This document shows, piece by piece, positions 9,107 through 18,700 of a stretch of 64,000 bases of DNA. This DNA comes from Lachnospiraceae bacterium (GTDB lineage: Bacteria > Bacillota > Clostridia > Lachnospirales > Lachnospiraceae), in contig CAAGFJ010000033.1 in NCBI GenBank assembly GCA_900769115.1, forward strand, positions 1 to 64,000, written 5' to 3'. Positions within the stretch are counted from its first letter, which is position 1, and each line of letters begins with the position of its first letter. Position numbers and translations under genes: made by a program. The notes under the pieces were generated by a model, which ran no database searches, was not told the origin of the DNA, and saw nothing but the letters and a program-made list of their open reading frames with translations.

Positions 9107-11518
9107 ATGAGACCTGAGATTTTGGCTCCGGCAGGTTCAATGGAGGCTTTTAGAGCAGCAGTACAGGCTGGAGCAGATGCGATTTATTTAGGGGGAAGTC
9201 AGTTTGGTGCGCGTGCGTATGCAGACAACTTCACAGAAGCATCTTTGATCGAGGCAATTGAATATGCACATGTTTATGGTGTTAAGGTTTACCTGACCGT
9301 TAACACCTTATTTCGTAATGAGGAACTTTTGCAGCTATATGATTATCTGGCACCATTTTATGAGGCGGGATTGGATGCTGTGATCGTGCAGGATTTCGGG
9401 GTGATGAAGAAGATTGCAGAATGGTTTCCGAAGCTTCCGATTCATGCATCTACGCAGATGACTGTTACCACACCATATGCATATGAATTGCTGCAAAGGT
9501 ATGGTGTGACCAGAGTGGTTCCTGCAAGAGAACTATCTATAGAAGAGATTGCAGCATTGAAGCAGGGCAGTCATGTTCCGGAGGTAGAAGTGTTTGTGCA
9601 GGGAGCGTTATGCTACTGTTATTCCGGGCAATGTCTGATGAGTTCATTTCTTGGAGGTAGAAGTGGTAACCGGGGTCGTTGTGCACAGCCTTGTCGTCTG
9701 CCGTATGAAGCGAGTTCCTTAGATGGAGAAAAGATAAGGGCAAAAGGTGCTTATCTATTAAGCCCGAAGGATCTGTGTGGATTAGAAGCGGTTCCGGATC
9801 TGATTGAAGCAGGGGTGGATTCCTTTAAGATTGAGGGAAGAATGAAGAAGCCGGAGTATGTAGCAGCTACAACAAGGGGCTATCGGAAGATCGTGGACGC
9901 ATGTATGAATGGAACATACTCTAAGAAACTGGTAGAAGATGTGCGTAATGAGATGGCAGAGATCTTTAACCGGGGTGGATTTACGAAGGGATATTACCAC
10001 AGGAATAATGGTGCAGATATGATGTCAGTGAATACACCAGGACATTGTGGTGTTGCGGTTGGTAAGATTGTTGATATACAGAAGAATCAGGCACAAATTT
10101 CCTTAACAAAGTCTGTACATGCAGGGGACATATTGGTGATCGGTAACGGAGGCAGAGCAGTGACGTTGACTTGCAACAGAGAAGGAAAGCAGGGAGATAC
10201 GATCGTGCTGAACGTACCTAAGACGAAAGAACGGCTGCAGGGCAGGATGGTCATGCGTATGCTGCACTATCCATTAACACAGGAGCTGCAACGGTATACA
10301 ACAGAGGAAAGAATCATTGGTATTGATGGACGGATGACATTGCAGGCAGGAGAGATGGCAAGTCTTACAGTTACCTGTGAAGAACGGGATGTCACGGTTA
10401 CGGTAGAGGGTGATCCGGTAGAGAAGGCATCGGCAAAGCCGATTGCACAGGAGACAGTGAAGAATAAGATTACACAGACCGGTGGAACGAGATACCGGTT
10501 TGATGATTTTGCGATAGAGATGGAAGAAGATGTATTCTATCCTATGAAAGCATTGAAGGAATTACGGCGCCTGGCAATCAATCGGCTGGAAGAAGAGATA
10601 CAGAATAAGAGCCGGAGAATCTTAGAACGACTTACCAAAGAGCAGATAGAGATGCAGTTGCAGATGTCAAAGCAAAGATTATATATGCGTGATGACAATA
10701 ACATTGATGGAAAGCAGGATCTGCAGCAATCGGTAATGAATATATCTGCAACAAAGAATGTGCTTGCAGTATCCTCTATGGAACAATTGCGTATTGCCCT
10801 GCAATATCCGGATGCGTTTTCACGCATTTATGTGGATCTGCAATATATAAGCCGTGACGAGATCTTATCTCTGGTCGGGCAGGAGAAACCATTTTATTAT
10901 ATGCTGCCGCCGGTGTTGAGAAGCCGTTCAATGGATGAATGCTGTAAGCTTCCAGTCGACAGGATGTATGGAATTGTGGTGCGTAATATCGATGAACTGG
11001 CATGGTTACAATCAATCGGCTACACGGGACATGTTGTAACGGATTACAGTGTGTATGCAATGAATGTGGCTGCAGAGGAATTCATCCGGGAACAGTTTCA
11101 GGATGCCATTCTGACACTTCCGGTAGAACTGAACCAGAAGCAGTTAGGTACGGTGTCATTTGCGCATACAGAATTAGAGGTATATGGGTATCAGCAACTG
11201 ATGGTCAGTGCACAGTGTATCAGGAATACAACGACAGGATGTAACCGAAAGAATGACCGGCTGTATATGACTGACCGGATGGGCAAACATTTTTATGTAG
11301 CGTCGATTTGCAAATATTGTTATAATCTGATATATAATAGTATACCAACTGTCTTGTATGACTGTCTGTCACCGATGTTAGCAACTCATTGTGATCTGCG
11401 ACTGCATTTTACAAGGGAGACAGAGGCAGAGATGAGACAGATTATAGAGAATTTCTTGAAGGGACAACCATATTCCGGGGAACTGACAAGAGGACATTAC
11501 AAACGTGGAGTGGAATAA
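9107..11518 (+). CDS. U32-family peptidase/RNA hydroxylation protein with DUF3656-like region
   Basis: An 803-residue member of the U32 (collagenase-like) family. Characterised relatives TrhP and RlhA hydroxylate tRNA or 23S rRNA and depend on prephenate and iron-sulfur metabolism. The N-terminal barrel begins RPEILAPAGSMEAFRAAV and carries the signature FVQGALCYCYSGQCLMSS plus GNRGRCAQPCR; C169, C171, C176, C192 and C196 are candidate cluster ligands. A long C-terminal half resembles the DUF3656-containing RlhA type. The RNA target is not known here. The stop codon directly abuts the next start (TAAATG). Confidence 0.85.
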   Translation: MRPEILAPAGSMEAFRAAVQAGADAIYLGGSQFGARAYADNFTEASLIEAIEYAHVYGVKVYLTVNTLFRNEELLQLYDYLAPFYEAGLDAVIVQDFGVMKKIAEWFPKLPIHASTQMTVTTPYAYELLQRYGVTRVVPARELSIEEIAALKQGSHVPEVEVFVQGALCYCYSGQCLMSSFLGGRSGNRGRCAQPCRLPYEASSLDGEKIRAKGAYLLSPKDLCGLEAVPDLIEAGVDSFKIEGRMKKPEYVAATTRGYRKIVDACMNGTYSKKLVEDVRNEMAEIFNRGGFTKGYYHRNNGADMMSVNTPGHCGVAVGKIVDIQKNQAQISLTKSVHAGDILVIGNGGRAVTLTCNREGKQGDTIVLNVPKTKERLQGRMVMRMLHYPLTQELQRYTTEERIIGIDGRMTLQAGEMASLTVTCEERDVTVTVEGDPVEKASAKPIAQETVKNKITQTGGTRYRFDDFAIEMEEDVFYPMKALKELRRLAINRLEEEIQNKSRRILERLTKEQIEMQLQMSKQRLYMRDDNNIDGKQDLQQSVMNISATKNVLAVSSMEQLRIALQYPDAFSRIYVDLQYISRDEILSLVGQEKPFYYMLPPVLRSRSMDECCKLPVDRMYGIVVRNIDELAWLQSIGYTGHVVTDYSVYAMNVAAEEFIREQFQDAILTLPVELNQKQLGTVSFAHTELEVYGYQQLMVSAQCIRNTTTGCNRKNDRLYMTDRMGKHFYVASICKYCYNLIYNSIPTVLYDCLSPMLATHCDLRLHFTRETEAEMRQIIENFLKGQPYSGELTRGHYKRGVE

Positions 11519-12895
11519 ATGACGAATGTGATTATCAATGCATCAAAATATATAATATTGCTTATGATGATTCTGTATGCCATATCGTGTTATACAGCAT
11601 TTCGTAAGGTGGATGAGAAGGAGAAGACGGCTAAGCTTAACAAACAGATCGTGTATGTGTTTGTAATGCATTTTCTGGCATATCTCACTTTTGCACTGCG
11701 TAACGTAGAGCAGATGAAGACGATAGTGATCTTCTATGGATTGCAGATCTTTGTGGCGACGATGTACATGTATCTGTATCATTACATTTATCCGTATTCA
11801 TCGAGAGTGATTGCGAATAATATGTGTTTCTTATTATTGATCGGGTATATTATGCTGACCAGACTGAACTTTGCATTGGCTAAGAAGCAGTTCATTATTG
11901 CAACGGCTTCCCTGATTCTGGTATCGGTGATCCCTATGATCATGGATCGGAATAAGAATCTTAGAAAATACGGTATGGTATATGGCGTGCTTGGTATTGT
12001 AGCATTGTCTTCCGTGTTTGTGATTGGTGTAGAACAATATGGTTCTGTGAACTGGATCAGTCTGTTTGGCATTACGATCCAGCCGTCCGAGTTCGTTAAG
12101 ATACTGTTTGTGTTCTTTATTGCGAGCATGTTATCAAAGAGCAGGGATTTCAAACAGGTTATGATCACAACCGCATTTGCCTGTGTGCATATGGGAGTGT
12201 TAGTATTAGAGAAGGATCTGGGCGGAGCGTTGATCTTCTTTATTATATTTATATCCATGATCTATGTGGGAACCGGGAAGATCAGCTATCTGATTGCTTT
12301 TATAGCCGGAGGTGTGGCTATGGCAGGTCTGGCGTTTTTGTTGTTCAAGGATCGCTTGTTTGATCATGTAATGGTTCGTGTCAATGTATGGAAGAATCCA
12401 TGGGCAGATATCCGAGGAACGGGTTATCAGATTACGCAGTCGTTATTTGCAATTGGAAGTGGAGGATATTTTGGTTCTGGTCTTACAAAAGGTTCACCGG
12501 ATGTGATTCCGGTCAGTGAGAGTGATTTTATCTTTTCAGCGATTGCAGAGGAATTGGGTGTCATATTTGCGATATTCCTGATTCTGGTATGCTTTAGCTG
12601 TTTTATCAGCTTTGTGACGATTGCGATGCATGTACGGAATCGGTTTTATAAGACGATGGCATTTGGCTTTGCTATTTGTTATATGTTCCAGACATTCCTG
12701 TCAATTGGTGGTGTTACAAAGTTCATTCCGTCAACAGGTGTTACCATACCGTTAGTCAGTTATGGAGGAAGCTCGGTGTTAAGTTCTCTCATAATGTTCT
12801 CTATTATGCAGGGAATTAGTACAATTGAAAATAAAGAGGCTAAGAAGATTGAAGAAGAAAGAAGAAACATTGAACAAGCCGCGCAAGGGGCGTAA
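11519..12895 (+). CDS. FtsW/RodA/SpoVE-family SEDS peptidoglycan polymerase
   Basis: A 458-residue polytopic membrane protein that polymerises lipid II glycan strands together with a class B PBP. About ten membrane segments are visible, with the SEDS signatures GITIQPSEFVKI, VLEKDLGGALIFF, GTGYQITQS and the C-terminal TGVTIPLVSYGGSSVL. The partner PBP follows with an overlapping frame. Whether the pair serves division, elongation or sporulation cannot be decided from sequence. The extra N-terminal helices before the core are common in clostridial members. Confidence 0.9.
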   Translation: MTNVIINASKYIILLMMILYAISCYTAFRKVDEKEKTAKLNKQIVYVFVMHFLAYLTFALRNVEQMKTIVIFYGLQIFVATMYMYLYHYIYPYSSRVIANNMCFLLLIGYIMLTRLNFALAKKQFIIATASLILVSVIPMIMDRNKNLRKYGMVYGVLGIVALSSVFVIGVEQYGSVNWISLFGITIQPSEFVKILFVFFIASMLSKSRDFKQVMITTAFACVHMGVLVLEKDLGGALIFFIIFISMIYVGTGKISYLIAFIAGGVAMAGLAFLLFKDRLFDHVMVRVNVWKNPWADIRGTGYQITQSLFAIGSGGYFGSGLTKGSPDVIPVSESDFIFSAIAEELGVIFAIFLILVCFSCFISFVTIAMHVRNRFYKTMAFGFAICYMFQTFLSIGGVTKFIPSTGVTIPLVSYGGSSVLSSLIMFSIMQGISTIENKEAKKIEEERRNIEQAAQGA

Positions 12896-14381
12896 GAAGA
12901 AAGAGATCGATCAGAGACTTCTGACACCGGAACAACGTGCGTTTTTGGAGAAGGAAGAGAAGATTGATAAGATCAATAATAAGATGAATGGTCCGATCAT
13001 AGGTATTACCTATTTGACAGCATTTTTGGTGATTGGTCTGATTGCGTATATTCTGCATTTTATGATTGTGGAGAAGGATGAGGTGATCGCTAATGCGGCG
13101 AACACACGATTAGACAGTTATGCAGCGGATGTGAATCGTGGGGATATTGTGACGAAGGATGGCAAGACGGTTGCTACGAATAAGAATGGTAAGAGGTATT
13201 ATCCATATGATAATCTGTTTGCACATGCGGTTGGCTATTCGGATTATACCAAAGCCGGTGTAGAATTAGTTGGTAATTATTATCTGATGGATAGTCATGC
13301 GAATCTGTTCGAGCGCGGGGTGAATACGTTACGTGAAGAACAGAATGAGGGTGACACGGTTGTAACAACATTGAATTATGAGTTGCAACAGACAGCATAT
13401 GATGCGTTAGGTGGTGCGGATGGCGCCGTTGTTATGATGGAACCGGATACCGGACGGATTCTTGCTATGGTATCCAAGCCGGACTTTGATCCCAATGATA
13501 TTGATACCGTATGGCAGGAAGCGAATGCAGAGGGTTCTACCAGTTCAGTATTGCTGAATCGTGCTACACAGGGATTGTATCCTCCGGGGTCAACCTTTAA
13601 AGTGTTGACTGCACTTACTTATATGCGGCAATATCCAAGAAAATATGAGAAATATTCGTATAATTGTTCACAGTCCGAGGCAATTTTTAATAGTGTCAGT
13701 GTACATTGCTATGGACATAAGACACATGGACAGCAGGATCTGTCGGAAGCACTTGCCAATTCATGTAATCAGGCATTTGCGGATATTGGTACACAGCTTA
13801 ATGTGAATAAGTGGAAAGATACATTGGAAAGTTTTCTGTTTAATCAGTCTTTGCCATATATGGATGCCAGTGCAACCAGCCGGTTTACGTTGGATGGGAA
13901 GTCTGATAAGGGATATATTCCGCAGACGGCATTTGGTCAGGGTGATACGCTGATCACACCACTCCATAATGCGATGATCGTGTCAACGATCGCAAATGGC
14001 GGACTGATGATGAAACCGTATCTGATCGACAGTGTTGAGAATTATAAGGGTAAACGGGTAAAGAAGTTCTCGCCTTCTTCCTATGATACCTTAATGACAT
14101 CTGATGAAGTAGATACGCTTACCGGATATATGCGTAAGGTTGTAACACAGGGAACGGCTGCCGACTATTTTGCGGGCGCATCCTATGAAGCAGCAGGTAA
14201 GACGGGAACGGCAGAGTATGCAAATGGAGAGCATGATTTTTCGTGGTTTATCGGTTTTACCAGTGTGGATCATCCAGAGGTTGCAGTCAGTATCGTGGTT
14301 GAGGAATCTGATGTGAACGGAGTGAAGGCAACTGCAATTGCGAGAAAGTTGTTTGATACGTATTATTCAATTACAGAGTAA
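12849..14381 (+). CDS. Class B penicillin-binding protein (peptidoglycan transpeptidase)
   Basis: Cross-links peptidoglycan, most likely with the SEDS protein encoded just upstream. After a very basic cytoplasmic tail and one membrane helix comes the transpeptidase domain, with STFK (catalytic S248), SCN (about 305-307) and KTGTAEY (about 451). It is shorter than classical PBP2/FtsI because the N-terminal dimerisation region is reduced. All nearby starts are TTG (12825, 12849, 12870). I chose 12849 because AAAGAGG lies 9 bp ahead, giving a 47-bp overlap with the upstream gene. The start is uncertain; the function is not. Confidence 0.88.
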   Translation: MKKKEETLNKPRKGRKKKEIDQRLLTPEQRAFLEKEEKIDKINNKMNGPIIGITYLTAFLVIGLIAYILHFMIVEKDEVIANAANTRLDSYAADVNRGDIVTKDGKTVATNKNGKRYYPYDNLFAHAVGYSDYTKAGVELVGNYYLMDSHANLFERGVNTLREEQNEGDTVVTTLNYELQQTAYDALGGADGAVVMMEPDTGRILAMVSKPDFDPNDIDTVWQEANAEGSTSSVLLNRATQGLYPPGSTFKVLTALTYMRQYPRKYEKYSYNCSQSEAIFNSVSVHCYGHKTHGQQDLSEALANSCNQAFADIGTQLNVNKWKDTLESFLFNQSLPYMDASATSRFTLDGKSDKGYIPQTAFGQGDTLITPLHNAMIVSTIANGGLMMKPYLIDSVENYKGKRVKKFSPSSYDTLMTSDEVDTLTGYMRKVVTQGTAADYFAGASYEAAGKTGTAEYANGEHDFSWFIGFTSVDHPEVAVSIVVEESDVNGVKATAIARKLFDTYYSITE

Positions 14382-14399
14382 ACAGGGGAAGTGAACAAA

Positions 14400-15584
14400 A
14401 TGGAATATGAGTCGGCTGGTCAGATGGCAGAAAGGTTAGGAGTTACAATAAGAACAGTTCAGAAGCGGGCAGCGGCAGGCAAAATCCCAGGAGCTGTGAA
14501 AGAGGGGCGTGACTGGAAGATTCCAATCAAACGGGGGAATTCTGATGATTTTGTTGAAGGGCATGTGATAGGAAATTCTGTGTCATCTGTCCATATACCG
14601 ATGCCTTTACTGCATAGTGCATTTCCAATTGGACATTGTTTAGAATATATACAAGGTATTCCAGATTACGATGACAGAGCGATTGCATATGGAGAGTATT
14701 ATTACTTTAGCGGTCAGGCAGAAAAGGCAGCAGAGACAGTAGAACCTTATTTGAATCATGCGGATGATGCATTGCGACTTTCAGCAGCACTGATCTATGC
14801 GTTTACGAATCTGACATTAGGCCATATCTACCAGACGCAATTTGCAATTGATATTATCAGGAAAGAGATGTTTGAGCGATTACAACCAGATTCTCCAATC
14901 GAGAGTCAGGCAATCGGAATATTCATGTCGACAGCAGCAACGGTGTTGTTGCATTTACCTTTGTGGGAGACACCACCGTTAGAAGATTATATTAAATATC
15001 TGTCTGGTGGATTGCGTGTTTTTGCCTGTCGTTTATTGGCGCATAAGGCATATCTTGAAGCCAATTATGAGCGTGCACTTACGATTGCAGATATGACAAT
15101 TGCAATGAGTGATCAGTTTTATCCGATTGCGACGATTTATATGGAGAATGTGGCAACGATGGCATTGATGAATCTGATGCGGGTGGATGAAGCAAAGGAA
15201 CGGTTTGCATTAGCCTGGTCTTATGCGAAACCAGATGATCTGATTGAAGCATTTGGTGAACATCATGGTCTGTTACAAGGGATGGTGGAAGTTTCATTGA
15301 AAGAGACTGAACCAGCAGCATTTCAGAGAATTATTGACATTGTATATAAGTTTGGTTCGGGATGGCGCAGGGTACATAAGTTAGTAGTGAACAAAGAGGT
15401 GGCAGATAATCTGTCAACTACCGAATTCACAGTTGCCATGCTTTATAGCCGTAAATGGACAATCAAAGAGATTGCACATCATATGGATGTGTCGGAACGG
15501 ACGGTTAAGAATTATTTATCCAGTGTGTATAATAAGTTAGGAATCGATAATCGAAAAGAGCTGAAACAATATATGTTACAGTAG
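14400..15584 (+). CDS. Regulator with excisionase-like N-terminal and LuxR-type C-terminal HTH
   Basis: A 394-residue DNA-binding protein with a DNA-binding motif at each end. Residues 1-45 (SAGQMAERLGVTIRTVQKRA, then GREWKIP-like GRDWKIP) look like a MerR/excisionase HTH. Residues about 330-394 form a LuxR HTH (WTIKEIAHHMDVSERTVKNYLS, then YNKLGIDNRKEL). The middle is helical, as in TPR-like sensor regions, without a recognisable ligand domain. The ATG at 14400 fits AGGGGA spacing better than the GTG at 14391. It precedes the large secreted protein gene and may control it, but that is inference. Confidence 0.75.
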   Translation: MEYESAGQMAERLGVTIRTVQKRAAAGKIPGAVKEGRDWKIPIKRGNSDDFVEGHVIGNSVSSVHIPMPLLHSAFPIGHCLEYIQGIPDYDDRAIAYGEYYYFSGQAEKAAETVEPYLNHADDALRLSAALIYAFTNLTLGHIYQTQFAIDIIRKEMFERLQPDSPIESQAIGIFMSTAATVLLHLPLWETPPLEDYIKYLSGGLRVFACRLLAHKAYLEANYERALTIADMTIAMSDQFYPIATIYMENVATMALMNLMRVDEAKERFALAWSYAKPDDLIEAFGEHHGLLQGMVEVSLKETEPAAFQRIIDIVYKFGSGWRRVHKLVVNKEVADNLSTTEFTVAMLYSRKWTIKEIAHHMDVSERTVKNYLSSVYNKLGIDNRKELKQYMLQ

Positions 15585-15634
15585 ACGTTCGTCAAGCGAA
15601 CGAAACAACAGAATATAGATGCCGTAAAATGGTT

Positions 15635-15674
15635 AAAAGTGCACTTTTTTGTGAATGAAAGTTGCACTTTTTTT
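15635..15674 (+). terminator. Terminator after the dual-HTH regulator
   Basis: AAAAGTGCA (15635-15643) pairs with TGCACTTTT (15663-15671), ending in seven T residues. The left arm is itself part of the palindrome AAAAGTGCACTTTT. A separate small hairpin, CGTTCG-TCAAG-CGAACG, lies at 15586-15602. Confidence 0.75.
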
Positions 15675-15747
15675 AATTGATACGTACATTCTCAAATAAA
15701 TAATGAATATCTATAATACATATATATGTATAAAGGAGGAGAGTACG

Positions 15748-18700
15748 ATGAAATGGATAAGACATATTGGAAAAAGAACGGTAGTTATATTACTAATTGT
15801 TAGTATGTTACTTCCAATGATTCCATATCGGCAGGTCAAAGCGGATACGGTAACGGAGGGAGAAACAAATACGAATAACACGGAAGCAAATAAGGAAACG
15901 CTGATGAGTGAAGCGGGGATTGATGTAAGTAAATCTTCTGGTGTAAAGACAGAAGAAGGAAGAAATCCACTAACCGGCGGAAATGATGTGTCGGTTTCGT
16001 TGAACCCGTCGCCAGAATTACTTGTTGGCGGGGTAGGCTCTTATGATGCATCTAATAGGCAACAGAATGTAATTCAGACCGTGTATGATCTGGAAGGAAA
16101 AGACTCATTTTCAAGAGAAAATGGCCGGGTGGTTAAAGATGAATCTCATAATTCGAATAACTATGATGATGAAGTGATCACAGCGGTTAGAACAGTGGCA
16201 TTTGATCCGTTTGGAGATGGAGCTGATAAATATGTAGCCGAACTTACAGCGGTACATTCCTATACAGGAAGTACATATAATACAATTACGGGTACATTAA
16301 TCTATATGACTGTGTACGACGCAACAAAACCAAAAGAATATTATGATGAACATTGGCATTACAGTGATAAAACATTTGTGGGATATTTACGTTTTGATAT
16401 AGAAGAATGGCAGGCCGATGCATATATGCAGGTGGCACCGGGCGATTTTGATGGAGATGGTTGTGATGAATTAGCGGTGTATTGTCCGACTAACATAGAG
16501 AAAGGATATAATGATACTAGTTTAGAAAATACATGCTCTTATGTTACTGTTTATGAGGTAAATGATGATGGTACTGAAACGCTACAGATCAATAATAGTC
16601 TATCAGAAGAACATAGATATTATATTAATCCGGCGCGTAATGCGAATCATGGCAGCAAAGTGTATTACAAGAATGCAGTGACAGAAATCTGTGCAGTTGA
16701 TTTGGAGACAATTCGTCATCCGGGAAACACGAAAGATTCATTGGCAATTGCAACAAGTCCGGCTCGGAATGGAACGAAGGTGACAGAGACAAAGGATGCG
16801 GAAACACAGGTTGATATCTGGTTAGATGTTACTCAAAAGCCGAAGGGAAATAATCTGTCACAGCATGATATGAGATGGGATCTTCATACATATGATCAGA
16901 AGAAAAAAGAAGGAAAAGAATACGATGTTATGATGTTTGGTGGACTATCTGCCGGAGATCTGGACAATGATGGAAATGACGAATTAGTCGTTGCAGGTTA
17001 TCGTATCCGTAATACAGGCAATACGAAGAAATGGCAATTTGATAGTAATGTGTTGTTTGTGGAACGATTGATACCAAATGCAAACGGGTATGAGAGCAGT
17101 GGAACGGTTCCGCAAATCCTTAATTTGACAAAAATAGGTATATTTTCTTGGTTGACAGGTTTTGCAAGTGATAATGAACCGACAGCCCGAGAAAAGATTA
17201 TGCTGTCACCGTTGTCGGTTGAATGTTACAAAGGACGCGGCAGAGACTTTGCAGATGTGTTCTATATTGATGGTACGGTATATGAATGGAAGAGTGATTA
17301 CAAAGCAGCTTATATAAGAGAAAATAAGAATGGGGAGTCAAAAGGTGGTTATGCAATAACAACATGTATATTTGATAGCTCAAAATTTAAGAGTTTTCAG
17401 AACAGTGATCATGCAAAATTGTTCACAAATGCAATAGTAAAAGGATATGTAAGTTTTTCCAATATGGTATCCGGGAATTTTAATAATAACCCATATGGAA
17501 TCGAACAGGTGTATAGCGTTATGCATTATATGGATGGAGAAAAGATTGGTTCCTCTATTGTGGGTGTTGGACAGAAACAGGTAGGAGAATATGATACAAG
17601 TTCGGGTGTTACCTTTACCTATAATGATATTGGAACCTTTGGAAAATGTGCAACGATACCGCTGTGTGCTCCAGATGTAGATCAGGATGGAACCCGTGTG
17701 GGCTATACCAGTCAGGAAATCTATTATTCTGATCCGCAGCCGATCGCCATTTTACAGGCACCACCATATCATAGTGAATTAAATGAGGTAGACGGTAATT
17801 ATGTCTCAACCGGATCAACTGGATTTACGGTTGCAAATGCAAAAGGAGAGTCCACAACACATAGTTTTACGGCTACAGCAGGAGTAATTGTAGGAGCAGA
17901 ACAAAGTTTTAGCCTGTTTGGATTATTTAAAACAGGAATCTCTACGATGACAGAACTATCTGGTGGAGTTGGTTATGAGGGAACGACGACAACAACTACT
18001 ACATTTGAGACGGATTACAATCTGACTACAACAGATCATGTAATTGCATTGACAGTTCCTTATGTACGATATCGATATAAAGTTCAGAATCCATCGTTTA
18101 CAACATTAAGTAAGAAGGAATTGAAGGAATTATCCACAAAGATTAGTCAGCTAAAATCAACGCCGGCAAGTAAGGAAAAGAAGCAGAAGATAAAGGCATC
18201 TATTATTGTTTTGCAGGAATATTACGATAACCAGTTGGAGCTGGCAAAACAATATGGATACGGAAAAACAGTGAAAAATGAAACTATAGAAATGACGTAT
18301 GCCCAACCAGGAAAACCGACAATGGCTACGCTTACAAAAAAGAAATATAACGCATTGGTAACTCAGTTAAATGAACCGAATCTATATATATCTGATGATG
18401 TATTGCATAATGCAATACCGGGTGATGTAGCAACCTATATGTGGGACGGTAATACGAATACTAAGGGGTATAGCTGGGGTGAAGGAAAGAGGGAGAATAC
18501 AGCAGCAGTAACCGTTTCAGAGTCTGGTTCTAGTATATCCAGGTCTATTTCGGAGGAGAAAGAATCAGAAAAAGCACTTACCTGGAATGCAGGATTACAT
18601 CAGGAAAATACTCTTACCGCAGGAGGTCTGACTGTTGGCTATAGTGTGAACTTGGAGTATGCGGGTGCAAAAGCGGATGTAAAGATCAGTACTTCAACGG

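Noticed and set aside
15586..15602. Hairpin CGTTCG-TCAAG-CGAACG sharing TCGTCAAGCGA with the tRNA-Glu leader
   Set aside because: An 11-nt match between two short hairpins can be chance; no tRNA or other shared context exists at the first site.
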